64,000 nucleotides of DNA from Photobacterium profundum SS9 (GCF_000196255.1 NC_006371.1:1561902-1625901); one strand, 5' to 3'; positions 1 to 9,863 are shown, counted from the stretch's first letter. Numbers and translations are program-made. Notes: generated from the sequence alone by a model not told the origin.

Positions 1-1104
1 GTGGAAAGTGACATCGTCAAACGCCACTTCAGCAGACAGCGCTTGAGGAGAAATGATGTTTTGGCTAGGAGCCACAATATGACTTTCTACTTGAAGTATT
101 TCAATTAACCTTTCTGTCGCGCCTGCGGCTCGTTGTAATTCACCTAAAACTTCTGAAATAGTCGCCAATGAAGAAGCGACTATGATCGCATAGAAGACAA
201 AAGCACCTAAGTCACCAGCCGACATAGTACCGTTGATTACATCGCTACCGCCCACCCAAAGCATGCCTGCGATGGCACTGAAAACAATTACAATCACGCC
301 TGAGATCAAAATGGCACGCTGCTTAACGCGTTGGCGTCCAATTTCGAAAGCCTTTTCTACTTCATTAGAGAACGACTCTCTTTCTTGCGCTTCGTGGCTG
401 TAACTTTGAACGGTCTTAATGTGCTCGATAGCTTCACCCGCATAGCTACCAACATCGGCCATCGAATCTTGACTCTTACGTGACAACGCTCTCACACGAC
501 GCCCGTATACCAGTATCGGTACAAGGATAAATGGCACCGATGCTAAAACTATTAATGCTAGTTTTATATTGGTCGCAAATAACATGATGATTGCACCTAC
601 ACACATTAATGCACTGCGCATCGCCATCGAAAATGAAGAACCAATAATGCTCTGTAGCAAGGTAGTATCAGTAGTGATGCGCGACATAATGTCACCACTA
701 CCATTGGTTTCAAAAAAGCTGGGGTGTAACGTAATCACGTGATTGAACACCGCAAGCCTTATATCGGCACTGACTCGCTCACCCACAGAAGAAACTAAAT
801 AGAACCGAAAGAATGTCCCGATTGAAATAAGCACCGTTATCGCAAGGATAAATTGAATGGCACTTCCAAGATCGTGTATCGATTGCTGGATGAATCCTTC
901 GTCAACCAGAATACGTATACCATGACCTATAGATAAAGTAAGGGAAGCCGTAAAGATTAGCGCGACGAGTGCAGCCGCGACTCGCCCTTTATAGGGTCGA
1001 ACAAACTTCACTAATTCGAATAAAATGCTTAGTTTTTTGACTTTTTCATTAGGCTGAGCGCTTTTGATATTAATTGTTTCATTTGACGAGGGTTGAGCTT
1101 GCAT
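1..1104 (-). CDS. ABC exporter, membrane domain (5' part; 3' part outside window)
   Basis: The reverse strand reads from an ATG at 1104 to the window edge with no stop (368 codons). It begins MQAQPSSNETINIK and then shows the hydrophobic segments of a type-I ABC exporter: GRVAAALVALIFTASLTLSI, AIQFILAITVLISIGTFFRF, and the coupling stretch GERVSADIRLAVFNHV followed by GDIMSRITTDTTLLQS. The visible part ends just as the nucleotide-binding domain begins (VAFDDVTFH), so Walker A, signature and Walker B lie to the left of the window. Half-transporter with fused ATPase of the MsbA/LmrA type, probably a homodimer exporting lipids or drugs; substrate cannot be told. Family call is firm, function is inference. 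Confidence 0.85.
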   Translation of the reverse strand, partial: MQAQPSSNETINIKSAQPNEKVKKLSILFELVKFVRPYKGRVAAALVALIFTASLTLSIGHGIRILVDEGFIQQSIHDLGSAIQFILAITVLISIGTFFRFYLVSSVGERVSADIRLAVFNHVITLHPSFFETNGSGDIMSRITTDTTLLQSIIGSSFSMAMRSALMCVGAIIMLFATNIKLALIVLASVPFILVPILVYGRRVRALSRKSQDSMADVGSYAGEAIEHIKTVQSYSHEAQERESFSNEVEKAFEIGRQRVKQRAILISGVIVIVFSAIAGMLWVGGSDVINGTMSAGDLGAFVFYAIIVASSLATISEVLGELQRAAGATERLIEILQVESHIVAPSQNIISPQALSAEVAFDDVTFH

Positions 1105-1290
1105 AGATACGCCTTACGTTTTACCCGCTTCAATTAGGACGAGTGTTGGAATTGGATCTTTGGCTCAATCATTAGCAAGCAAAAGTACAATTAGTTGGCT
1201 TATCATTCAGCTATTGGGGTATTAGTAAAGAATAGCAACCTTCACTTCAGCAAAAGGCTAAGTTGGCCTAAAGATTACGGGAGCGAAGAT

Positions 1291-1325
1291 AGCCCCAAAT
1301 TACAATGATAAAGCTGGGGCTATTT
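1291..1325. terminator. Terminator hairpin between exporter and MBL gene
   Basis: ATAGCCCC and GGGGCTAT form an 8-bp stem with an 18-nt spacer, followed on the plus strand by TTTT. It sits just past the stop of the minus-strand hydrolase gene. Confidence 0.5.
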
Positions 1326-1333
1326 TGTATGTT

Positions 1334-2731
1334 CTAAACGTAAATTTTTTCGCCATATTTAACAATATGGACAGGTTTATGCAGCTGTTCTTTAATCACA
1401 TCTTTAAACACAGCCTGCTTATCAGGCTCGCCGTGTATTAAATAAATTTTCTCTAGCTGTTCAAACTCACTCATCCAAGCTACAAGGTCACTTTGATCTG
1501 CATGCGCTGAAAATCCGTTGAGCATGTGTATTTTAGCATTCACATTAATTTTTTCATGAAAAAGCTGAATGGACTCGGCCCCGTCGATCATTTGTCGCCC
1601 CAGCGTGCCTTTCACCTGATAACCAACAAATATAACACTGTTACGGTCATCCCATAAACGGTGTTTAAAGTGATGCAAAATACGCCCACCAGTACACATT
1701 CCGCTGCCAGCAATAATAATACAACCACTTTCCTTCTTATTAATAAGCATGGAATCTTTAGCTTTTAGTGAATATTGCAGATAAGGAAAATCAAAAACAG
1801 TGCCGTCACGTAACAATAGTTTGCTGGCAGAAGCGTTTAATTCTGCGTGGTAATTGTTATAGATCTGTGTTGCACGTATCGCCATGGGCGAGTCTAAAAA
1901 CACTTTACAGACGGGCAGCTCTTTGTCGTAGTACATCTGCTTAATAAGTAGCAGAACCTCTTGCGTCCGTTCAATCGCAAAAGATGGGATCAGTACATTA
2001 CCTTGGTTTTTTAAGGTATTGATAATAATCTCTTTACACTCGTCGATAGTCTCTTTTAAAGGGCGATGATCACGATCGCCATAGGTCGATTCAATATAAA
2101 GTGCATCGGCTTTTTTAACAAAAGAAGGAGGTGTCATAATAATATCTCGACGGCTGCCAAGATCACCACTGAACACTAGCGATTTTGTGTACCCCTCTTC
2201 GCTTACTTCTATTTGAATGGTTGCAGAGCCAAGAATATGGCCCGCATTTCTAAAGGTAACCTTAACGCCAGGCACAAGTTGAATTGCTTTATTGTAATCG
2301 GCGTATTGAATGATTAAATCAAACACCGCTTTCGCATCGTCACTGGTATAGATAGGTGGAGGAACCCGTTTTTCGTAACCTGTTCTTTTGGCTTTTTTCA
2401 ATGCAGTTTTATAATCTTCTTCTGCAATTTTGGCGCTATCCATTAAGATAACCTCAGCCAAGTCCATTGTCGCGCGCAAGGCGACAACTTTTCCGTCAAA
2501 TCCTTCTTTAACGAGTTTCGGAACGCGTCCTACATGATCCAAATGAGCATGGGTAAGTAAAACAATATCGACATCTTTAGGATCGAAATCAAAAGGCGCA
2601 TAGGTCTGCTCTTCATTTTCACCTTGAAAATAACCGCAATCGACCAGTATATTAGGCCCGTTTTTAAGTTGTAAAAAATGGCAGGAACCAGTAACCGTCT
2701 CTGCGGCACCAAATGACTGAATGAAAGTCAT
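1334..2731 (-). CDS. MBL-fold beta-CASP RNA metallo-hydrolase
   Basis: 465 residues. The zinc motif HAHLDH is near residue 60, further ligand-type motifs follow (GHILGSA, SGDLG), and the C-terminal half contains a beta-CASP/RMMBL module (GSGMCTGGRILHH, then NGFSAHADQSDL near the end). This is the layout of YSH1/CPSF-73-like nucleases (COG1236). Such proteins cut RNA; the bacterial cellular role is poorly known. An upstream in-frame GTG at 2737 abuts the Shine-Dalgarno run AGGGGGG, so the ATG at 2731, spaced about 7 nt from it, is the better start. Monocistronic. Confidence 0.85.
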   Translation of the reverse strand: MTFIQSFGAAETVTGSCHFLQLKNGPNILVDCGYFQGENEEQTYAPFDFDPKDVDIVLLTHAHLDHVGRVPKLVKEGFDGKVVALRATMDLAEVILMDSAKIAEEDYKTALKKAKRTGYEKRVPPPIYTSDDAKAVFDLIIQYADYNKAIQLVPGVKVTFRNAGHILGSATIQIEVSEEGYTKSLVFSGDLGSRRDIIMTPPSFVKKADALYIESTYGDRDHRPLKETIDECKEIIINTLKNQGNVLIPSFAIERTQEVLLLIKQMYYDKELPVCKVFLDSPMAIRATQIYNNYHAELNASASKLLLRDGTVFDFPYLQYSLKAKDSMLINKKESGCIIIAGSGMCTGGRILHHFKHRLWDDRNSVIFVGYQVKGTLGRQMIDGAESIQLFHEKINVNAKIHMLNGFSAHADQSDLVAWMSEFEQLEKIYLIHGEPDKQAVFKDVIKEQLHKPVHIVKYGEKIYV

Positions 2732-2856
2732 AAACACCCCCCTAGTGATTGAGTTTTAACTATAGCACTGCTTAAATCCCCAAATATGGGCACATATCAA
2801 CTAAACAACATCTCTACCAATTATGCGATAATCTGTTGATAAATAATTCTAATATC

Positions 2857-2961
2857 TACGTAGATTATCGTTATCATCGCTTTGCGCTTAGTTTTCGAAA
2901 TATTGAAGAATTGCTTGCATCACGAGGCATTGCTGTAGGTAATGAAACTATGGTTTTGATG
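2857..2961 (+). pseudogene. Remnant of IS6-family transposase N-terminus
   Basis: A short open stretch reads YVDYRYHRFALSFRNIEELL and continues ASRGIAVGNETM, which matches the start of IS6/IS240-type transposases (Y-R--LS-R-(V/I)EELLA-RGI-V-(H/N)ET). It stops at 2961 and there is no DDE core or terminal repeat nearby. A dead leftover of an IS next to dsdA, not a gene. Confidence 0.6.
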
Positions 2962-3021
2962 CTATACCCAACTTTTACTTGAATTACTAAGGCATAGCCT
3001 AGGCTATGCCTTAAATAAAAA

Positions 3022-4353
3022 TTAAATTCCAGACTTAGCGAGGTACGATGCCATCTCTTCACTTGGAACCATACCACCACCCGTAGCCCAAACTAAGTGG
3101 GTCGCGTTTTTCAGTTTTTGCTCATCCATTTGGATTCGCTGAAGATATTCTTCATTGTCAGAAACTACAACAGGGCCTAGCATTCCGGCTAAAGCTGAAG
3201 GCTCTAGCTGAATATCTTCATACTTGCTCATCTCTCCAAGGTGGTGATACATCCTTTCATCACTTATGGTATAAAAACCATCAAGTAATCTTTCCATTGC
3301 TCTTCCCACAAATCCAGAACCACGACCAACAGCTAGGCCGTCAGCAGCTGTTATATTATCGATACCAATATCCTGAACTGAAATTTCATCATGCAGGCCA
3401 GTATGAATACCCAATAACATGCAAGGTGAGTGGGTAGGTTCCGCAAAGATACAATGAACATTATCACCAAATGCCATTTTTAAACCAAACGCCACACCGC
3501 CAGGGCCGCCACCAACACCACAAGGTAAATAGACAAACAGTGGATGCAGCTCATCTACCAGAATATTCATGGCTTCGAACTGGCTCTTTAGTCGCTCTCC
3601 TGCAACAGAATAGCCTAAGAAAAGTGTTGGCGAATTTTCATCATCAATAAAGAAGCACGTTGGATCTTTTTCTGCTTCTTTACGTCCCTGTGCAACCGCT
3701 ACACCGTAGTCTTCTTTGTATTCAACAACGATTACACCATGAGAGCGAAGTTTGTCTTTTTTCCATTGACGGGCATCTGCCGACATATGAACCGATACAG
3801 AAAAGCCAATTTTTGCGCTCATAATACCGATAGACATGCCTAGATTACCGGTAGAACCTACCGCGATACTAAACTGCTTAAAGAAAGCTCTAAATTCATC
3901 CGTAAACAATTTGCTGTAATCATCAGACTCAGACAACAAGCCAGCTTGGATTGCTAACTTTTCAGCATGAGTTAGCACTTCATAGATACCACCACGCGCT
4001 TTGATTGAACCAGAAATCGGCAGATGACTATCTTTTTTCAGTAGTAAGGTTCCTTGAATCGCTATGTGGTACTGCTGTTCAAGAACCGTTTTCATGGCTG
4101 GAATAGCAACAACATCAGATTCTATAATGCCATTTGTTTTGGCTGTTTCAGGAAATGCCTTCGCCAAATAAGGAGCAAATCTTTTTAGTCGGTCACTTGC
4201 ATCTTTTATATCTGTTTTATCAAGCCCTACATAAGGCAGGCCTTCAGCCAGAGTTGTAATATTTGGGTTAAACCAACTTACATCGTCTAAGGCGATTAGT
4301 TTTTCAACCAGAGGAAATTCAGTAACTAATTGTTGAATATTTAATGTGCTCAT
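3022..4353 (-). CDS. dsdA: D-serine ammonia-lyase (D-serine dehydratase)
   Basis: 443 residues, the usual length of DsdA. Pyridoxal-phosphate enzyme that converts D-serine to pyruvate and ammonia in the cytosol, detoxifying D-serine and supplying carbon. Visible signatures: the PLP-lysine motif GSIKARGG near residue 118, the asparagine loop [11 protein letters not shown], and the phosphate-binding run [10 protein letters not shown]. Full length with no frameshift. It lies 15 bp downstream of the dsdX remnant on the same strand, as in the dsdXA operon, but its activator gene dsdC and the dsdC-dsdX promoter region are gone, so expression is probably low or driven from elsewhere. Confidence 0.95.
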
Positions 4354-4368
4354 TTTAATTCCTTAAAC

Positions 4369-4979
4369 CTAGATGATGTACGACAGTAGGAAGGTGCCAC
4401 CCAAAGCTACAAAAGAAGCAATAAAAGTAGCTGTCGTATAGTATTTAAACGTTTCTGACATTGACGCGCCGCAGTACTGTTTGACTAACCAAAACAATGA
4501 GTCAGTAACGATAGTACAGCCAATAGCACCAGAACCAATTGCAAGAGTAATAATTTCAGGGCTGATATCTGGGTATAGTGGAAGCATAGGTGCTACGATT
4601 GCTGTCGCTCCCATCATGGCTACTGTTGCGGAACCTACAGCGGCATGCAATATAATCGCAACCAACCAGGCCAGTAGAATTGGGTGCATGTCTAAATTAA
4701 AAAGTATCTGTGCTAACACATCAGCTAAACCACTACCTTTAAGCACTCCGTTGAACGCACCACCAGCACCAATGATTAATAGAATATTGGCAATAGAAGC
4801 AAATGCACCTTCCGTTTTTTCTAGTAATACAGACATTCCCATGTTTTGCTTAATACCAAAAATGTAGTAAGCAACAAATGCAGCAATAAACATTGCAGTT
4901 ATAGGGTTACCAAGAAACTCAAGAATGGTATAGACCGTAGTACCATGATCCATATTAAGTTCAGCTGCTGTTTTAGTCA
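4369..4979 (-). pseudogene. dsdX: dsdX, D-serine permease, C-terminal half only
   Basis: The reverse strand encodes about 205 residues of a GntP-family permease (full DsdX is about 445). Recognisable parts are FLGNPITAMFIAAFVAYY, NILLIIGAGGAFNGVLKGSG, HAAVGSATVAMMGATAIVAP and ITLAIGSGAIGCTIVTDSLF, ending in SFVALGGTFLLSYII. The first half is missing: real DsdX sequence stops near 4979, where the DNA switches abruptly to dsdC sequence in the opposite orientation. The open frame runs on to a TTG-type start at 5016 only by reading antisense dsdC. Non-functional. Confidence 0.85.
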
Positions 4980-5411
4980 GCAGAAGAACTCTCGATGACA
5001 CCCAGCGCGATATCACATCGAATAAATGGACTAGAAGATGAACTTGGGATTCAATTATTTAAACGTTCCCATAGAAAAATAAGCCTAACCACTGAAGGGA
5101 AACGAATTTATCTTACCTTTAAGAGATCTCTGAACACATTAAATCAAGAAATTATTGAAGTACGAAATGGCGAGGTTTCAGGAACTCTTACTATCTATTC
5201 TCGGCCATCTTTTGCACAGTGCTGGTTAGTGCCTCGCATATATAAGTTCAAAGAACTATATCCCGCGATTGATCTTAAGATTCTGACAGGCAACGAAAAC
5301 ATCAACTTCTGCGGGTATGGTATTGGTATTGATATTGCCATCTATTTTGATGAAAAAACGCCTAAAAAACTTTGGTATCAGGAGATAATGTCAGAGACTA
5401 TTGTCCCTGTA
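4977..5411 (+). pseudogene. dsdC: dsdC, LysR activator, middle part (5' of IS)
   Basis: Reads AEELSMTPSAISHRINGLED and on to ETIVPV. This is DsdC from about residue 40, in the recognition helix of the LysR helix-turn-helix, to the interruption. The true N-terminus is absent because a deletion joined it to dsdX at about 4977-4983. At 5410-5411 (the TA of a GTA valine codon) an IS630-family element starts; the gene resumes in frame at 6521. Non-functional for two independent reasons. Confidence 0.85.
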
Positions 5412-6518
5412 TACCCGTGATCATTGAAAATGCTTGAATTTTTGGGGCAAAGGATCATGATAGCCCGATGATAAAGATCACTCTCACCGAAAAAGAAAAG
5501 AGCAGCTTAGAATCACGGCATAAAAAGTGCCGTGACAAGCGGGAGTGTGATCGTATCAAAGCCGTTTTACTATGTGACGAGGGCTGGTCATCGGCAATGA
5601 TTGCTCAAGCATTGCGTAAGCATGAAGCAACGATTGTTCGCCAACTTAATGACTTCATCCAAAAGGAAAAACTAGCTCCTGAAAGCGGTGGCTCTGATGG
5701 ATACTTAAATGCAGACGAAACACAGCAATTGACCCAGCATCTCTGTGATGTGACTTATCTGCATACCCACCAAATAACGGCTTACATTAAAGAGACCTTC
5801 TCAGTTGAATACAGTATCTCTGGCTTAAACAAGTGGTTACACCAGCATGGCTTTAGTTATAAAAAACCTAAAGGTGTCCCTCATAAATTTGATGCCGGAA
5901 AACAGGCTGAGTTCATCGAGGATTATGAGGAGCTCAAAGCATCACTAAATGACGATGAACCCCTGTTATTCATGGATGCAGTACATCCAACGCAAGCTAC
6001 CAAGATAACGGCTGGGTGGATCAAAAAAGGCGTTGATAAGCCCATCGAAACAACGGGAAGCCGTACGCGACTGAATATAGTCGGTGCTATCCGCTTAGGA
6101 CACTTATCGGAAGCCATTGTCGACAAGTATAAGACAGTAAATGGTGAGTCGATTATTGCTTTTTTGAATCGAACGCGGGATTTCTATCGTGCAAGCGGTA
6201 CTATTCATCTAGTGCTTGATGGAGCTGGTTACCATCGTTCGTTTCAGGTTGTTGAAGAAGCGAAAAAACTCAACATCGAATTGCACTATCTTCCTCCTTA
6301 CAGTCCAAATCTTAACCCGATAGAGCGTCTCTGGAAGGTGATGAATAAGCATGCTCGAAATAGCCGATATTTTGCGACAGCAAAAGAATTTCGGGAGCGA
6401 ATAGACCGATTTTTCACAGACACGCTCCCAGAAATTGCTGACTCGTTAAGCAGTACGATCAATGACAACTTTCAAAAGTTGGAATCAGCGAAATCCGCAT
6501 TTTGAAGTAGAGTGGGTA
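5412..6518 (+). mobile_element. IS630-family element, copy 1 (1107 bp)
   Basis: Ends are TACCCGTG on the left and, reverse-complemented, TACCCACT on the right, flanked by TA at 5410-5411 and 6519-6520, the TA duplication typical of IS630. It carries one transposase gene. A second copy of exactly the same length lies at 46878-47984, and only a few base differences were seen between them. Confidence 0.92.
5468..6505 (+). CDS. IS630-family transposase
   Basis: 345 residues. N-terminal helix-turn-helix region (WSSAMIAQALRKHEATIVRQ), a linker/winged region, then the DDE core: LLFMDAVHP, HLVLDGAGYHRS and the hallmark LPPYSPNLNPIERLW supplying the third acidic residue. Single-ORF type, intact. Differs from the 46.9 kb copy by one visible residue (ATIV versus ATMV). 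Confidence 0.95.
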   Translation: MIKITLTEKEKSSLESRHKKCRDKRECDRIKAVLLCDEGWSSAMIAQALRKHEATIVRQLNDFIQKEKLAPESGGSDGYLNADETQQLTQHLCDVTYLHTHQITAYIKETFSVEYSISGLNKWLHQHGFSYKKPKGVPHKFDAGKQAEFIEDYEELKASLNDDEPLLFMDAVHPTQATKITAGWIKKGVDKPIETTGSRTRLNIVGAIRLGHLSEAIVDKYKTVNGESIIAFLNRTRDFYRASGTIHLVLDGAGYHRSFQVVEEAKKLNIELHYLPPYSPNLNPIERLWKVMNKHARNSRYFATAKEFRERIDRFFTDTLPEIADSLSSTINDNFQKLESAKSAF

Positions 6519-6918
6519 TATGCACACCGAGTTATGCGAAAAGCACGATTTAGTGGAGAAAATACAAAACTTACAAAAATGCACGTTATTACATGATAAC
6601 CAAGCATGGGATTACGAGTCTAATCTGGATGAATGGGAATGTTGGGCAAAGACATATGACATTGAGTCGATTAAACAGATACCGAGTATAAGTTTTGATA
6701 GATCCGACTTAGCGGTCATTGCTGCGATGAATAATGCTGGTGTTGCAATGGGCAGACACAGCTTAGTTCAGAAGAAAATCCAGTCCGGAGAATTGATTAA
6801 ACCATTTTCAGACAAAACAGTATCTTGCCAACAAAGATACTACGTAACCACACTTCAAGATCAACACTCAAAACGAGTTGAGCTATTTATCGACTGGCTT
6901 AAACACGAAGCAGAATAA
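6519..6918 (+). pseudogene. dsdC: dsdC, LysR activator, C-terminal part (3' of IS)
   Basis: Resumes dsdC after the IS: CTPSYAKKHDLVEKI, then CTLLHDNQAW, DRSDLAVIAAMNNAGVAMGR and GELIKPFSDKTV to FIDWLKHEAE. Removing the IS and one TA restores ETIVPV-CTPSYA in frame, exactly where DsdC has PVCSPEYA. It is the effector-binding domain end of the regulator. The apparent ATG at 6520 is formed by the IS junction and is not a real start. Confidence 0.85.
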
Positions 6919-7082
6919 TTCCTTTCCCGTTCGACTGCCTCTTTTTTAGTTTCTTCTTAAAGTTTATTCGTGCACTTTTTAATTAGTGGTCAATTACTTT
7001 ACAGCTTGGAAAACATTCTATACGGCATCGCCATCAAAACGCTAAACTTCAAGAAAACCAATACAAGAAGGCAGCTAAGTCG

Positions 7083-8159
7083 ATGAAAATGCCCCAACAA
7101 ATAAGTGTGTTAATACTTACCCTTTTGGCCGCGAATACCGCTCATGCATACGAAGCCGAAAAAGTGACCAGTGGGTTAAACATACCATGGGGATTGGCCT
7201 ACATTGACGACAGCACTATGCTCATCACGGAGAGAAATGGAGCAATTAAACACATCAATCTAGTAACAGGTAAACAGCAGACTTTGGCTGAGATCCCAAA
7301 CGTTTGGGCTAAGGGACAAGGTGGGCTTCTTGACGTTGCGCTCTCCCCTTTCGATGAAAATAAAATATACGTTACTTACAGTAAAAACATCAATGGTAAA
7401 AGCGTCACAACGCTTGCATCGGCGAAGTACCGTAACGAGGTACTCTCAGATTGGGAAGATGTATTTATTTCAATCTCCCAAACCGATACTAGCAGACATT
7501 TCGGCAGTCGGATTACGTTTGATAATAACAGCCTCTACTTCTCGATAGGTGACCGTGGCGAGCGAGAAAATGGTCAGAACACCATGAATCATGCTGGCTC
7601 AATCTTACGCTTGAATCCAGACGGCAGCACACCTACAGACAACCCCTACGTAAACAACAAAGCCATTTTGGACGAGATATGGAGCTACGGGCATCGGAAT
7701 CCTCAGGGCTTATTCTTTGATCCTAATACCCAGAGACTTTGGTCAATTGAACATGGGCCGCGTGGAGGTGATGAAATTAACTTAATCAAAAAAGGATCTA
7801 ATTATGGATGGCCTATTACTTCTCACGGTAAAGAATATTGGGGACCAATCAGTGTAGGCGAAGCCACAGAAAAAGAAGGCATCGAATCGCCAGTTAAGGT
7901 TTATATACCCTCAATCGCTCCTGGCAGTTTGGTATTGTATCAAGGCGAAAAATTTCCAGAGTTAAAGGGGAAATTATTATCGGGTGCGCTCAAGTTAACC
8001 CACATTAATATCGTCACCCTTAATAACGAGGGTAAAGCTATTGCTGAAGATAGGATCCTTTCAGAACTCGGCGAACGTATCAGAGACATTGAAGTATCAC
8101 CAGAAGGAGAGATTTTCTTCAGCACCGATAATGGTAACCTTTACAAGCTTAAGCAATAA
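7083..8159 (+). CDS. yliI: Periplasmic PQQ-dependent aldose sugar dehydrogenase
   Basis: 358 residues with a Sec signal peptide (ISVLILTLLAANTAHA, cut before YEAEKV). Mature protein is a GSDH/YliI-type beta-propeller: NIPWGLAYIDD, GQGGLLDVALSP, HFGSRITFDN, SIGDRGER, SYGHRNPQGLFFDP, SIEHGPRGGDEINLI and GSNYGWP are family signatures. Oxidises aldoses with PQQ as cofactor in the periplasm. No PQQ synthesis genes are in the window, so cofactor may be scavenged. Single gene, ended by a hairpin at 8204. Confidence 0.88.
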   Translation: MKMPQQISVLILTLLAANTAHAYEAEKVTSGLNIPWGLAYIDDSTMLITERNGAIKHINLVTGKQQTLAEIPNVWAKGQGGLLDVALSPFDENKIYVTYSKNINGKSVTTLASAKYRNEVLSDWEDVFISISQTDTSRHFGSRITFDNNSLYFSIGDRGERENGQNTMNHAGSILRLNPDGSTPTDNPYVNNKAILDEIWSYGHRNPQGLFFDPNTQRLWSIEHGPRGGDEINLIKKGSNYGWPITSHGKEYWGPISVGEATEKEGIESPVKVYIPSIAPGSLVLYQGEKFPELKGKLLSGALKLTHINIVTLNNEGKAIAEDRILSELGERIRDIEVSPEGEIFFSTDNGNLYKLKQ

Positions 8160-8203
8160 ATGAGAGTCGAAATCGTGACCTCAACCTTGCAGGACAAACG
8201 GTA

Positions 8204-8229
8204 ATGAGTCAGCAATGATTTACTGACTC
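8204..8229. terminator. Hairpin between convergent genes
   Basis: GAGTCAG and CTGACTC form a 7-bp stem between the aldose dehydrogenase gene (plus) and the OYE gene (minus). No strong T-run. Confidence 0.4.
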
Positions 8230-8257
8230 TACACTAGAAAAATGTGTTACTGCTTAT

Positions 8258-9370
8258 TTATAAGCGAGCTAATTGCGATTTTCTTTTCTTATTAACAATA
8301 CAGAAATTGCCACGTTTTGTCCGGCATTTTGAACACCTTTCACACTCAACTGGCGCTCTGTTGCCTTCTTTCCAACGCTTAACTAAATGCGGTTCAGACA
8401 ACAAAGGTCGAGAGAGAGCAAAGTATTGAATATTGGTTTTATTCGCAATCTCTTCTATCGCATCAATATCCGTTAATCCACCAACGGTAATAACGGGTAC
8501 ATTCACCTCTTCGCTAATAACATGCCCATATTCATGGAAATAGCCTTCTTGTTGAATAGTATATCCATCAAAAGACTCGCCGATCATAGAATTAGCCTTG
8601 CCATGGATATTACCTGAGATGATGATTGCATCAACGCCAATCGCTTCTAATTTTTGACAAACGATACGTGTTTCATCAAAGGTTAAGCCACCCTCAAAAA
8701 ACTCAGATGCCGTCAATTTAACTAATATTGGATACTCATCACCGACAAGCTTTCTTATCTCAGCATAGATCTCTAATAACAATCTCATTCGATTATCTAG
8801 GCTGCCACCATATTCATCTTCTCTTCGATTGTAATATGGGCTCAAGAACTGATTGATTAAATAGGTATGTGCTGCATGTATTTCTACACCATCAAACCCT
8901 GATTCTTGGGCTCTTCTGCTTGCTTGAGCAAATGCTTGAATGATGTAATCTATTTCATCCTTAGTCATCGCTTTGCCTAATGTTTGTGTGCCTTTTTCGC
9001 ACACCTCACTCGGCGCATATATCACCCTTTCACCGACATTGTGGGTTGTTTTTGTGCCACCGTAAGCAAGCTGCATCACTATTTTAGAATCATTGATGTG
9101 GACTAACTCGGTCAGCTTTTTGTATTCATCGATAAAGGAATCATTGTACATTCCCATCATGCCTGCATTTGGCTTCTCTTCTTCTACAATATTCGCATAA
9201 CCCGTTACAATTAGGCCGATGTCCCCTTTAGCGAGCTCTTCGTAGATGGCGTACAATTTATCCGTCATATGGCCATCTTCTGTTGCCATATTTTCCCACG
9301 TAGCACTTCTAATAAAGCGGTTTTTTAATGCCATGTTACCAATACGGGTTTCTGTAAACAAAGTACTCAA
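8258..9370 (-). CDS. Old-yellow-enzyme family NADH:flavin oxidoreductase
   Basis: About 370 residues, FMN-binding TIM barrel. Signatures: LKNRFIRSATWENMATEDGH at the N-terminus, GFDGVEIHAAHTYLINQFLSPYYNRR (the H-A-A-H substrate motif), GGSLDNRMR, and near the end CERCSKCRTKRG, a cysteine-rich tail. Reduces activated C=C bonds using NAD(P)H; substrate unknown. No ATG fits: the upstream TTG at 9376 lies only 2 nt after the Shine-Dalgarno AAGAGG, whereas the TTG at 9370 is about 8 nt away, so I take 9370. Confidence 0.8.
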   Translation of the reverse strand: MSTLFTETRIGNMALKNRFIRSATWENMATEDGHMTDKLYAIYEELAKGDIGLIVTGYANIVEEEKPNAGMMGMYNDSFIDEYKKLTELVHINDSKIVMQLAYGGTKTTHNVGERVIYAPSEVCEKGTQTLGKAMTKDEIDYIIQAFAQASRRAQESGFDGVEIHAAHTYLINQFLSPYYNRREDEYGGSLDNRMRLLLEIYAEIRKLVGDEYPILVKLTASEFFEGGLTFDETRIVCQKLEAIGVDAIIISGNIHGKANSMIGESFDGYTIQQEGYFHEYGHVISEEVNVPVITVGGLTDIDAIEEIANKTNIQYFALSRPLLSEPHLVKRWKEGNRAPVECERCSKCRTKRGNFCIVNKKRKSQLARL

Positions 9371-9428
9371 GTCCAATCCTCTTAAAAATCGTTTTCGTCT
9401 TATTCATCTGCTTTATAACGGAATAAAA

Positions 9429-9464
9429 AAGAACAGCCATACAATAAGCATGGCTGTTCTTTCT
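9429..9464. terminator. Strong hairpin AAGAACAGCCAT...ATGGCTGTTCTT
   Basis: A 12-bp perfect stem (AAGAACAGCCAT / ATGGCTGTTCTT) upstream of the OYE gene, followed on the plus strand by a T-rich run. No plus-strand gene ends here, so it may terminate transcription of unknown origin or be a repeat. Confidence 0.5.
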
Positions 9465-9605
9465 GTGCATTTTTTATGTGCGATGAGCAATAGTAGATAT
9501 TACCGACAATATCTCATTTTTCTAGAGTAAAATCCTTAATCTGGATTAAGATTGTGCCATCAAGACAAGCCTTGACGACACAAACACTTTGTATGTTCAA
9601 ATAGG

Positions 9606-9863
9606 TTAATTGCTGACTTTCTCATGATGCTTGGTGAGTTGCTTATATAACATGTCTTTTAACGCCACACGCTTAAGCTTTAGGTCATTCATGTTGTCAT
9701 CATTAATCGGACTACCCGATATCTCCAGCTGACGGATATCGTAATCCAGTTGATGATACTGCTGAAGATCTGCTTTGAATGTTGGATCATCGTGGTTGAG
9801 CTGAACAATGTCTGCTGTAAGTTCAGGAAAATCTAAGATAAAAGCATGGTTTTCATTTAGCAT
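9606..9863 (-). CDS. YdcH/DUF465-family small protein
   Basis: 85 residues: MLNENHAFILDFPELTADIV, then a helical part ending LKLKRVALKDMLYKQLTKHH, which is the LK..R..LKD.(I/L)...L signature of DUF465. Function unknown. Two ATGs lie close together; the one at 9863 is 6 nt from AAGGGA and gives the usual family length. Open frame further upstream is not supported. Confidence 0.8.
   Translation of the reverse strand: MLNENHAFILDFPELTADIVQLNHDDPTFKADLQQYHQLDYDIRQLEISGSPINDDNMNDLKLKRVALKDMLYKQLTKHHEKVSN

Noticed and set aside
4481..4867. 128-codon plus-strand ORF
   Set aside because: Antisense shadow of dsdX; hydrophobic repeats mirror the membrane gene.
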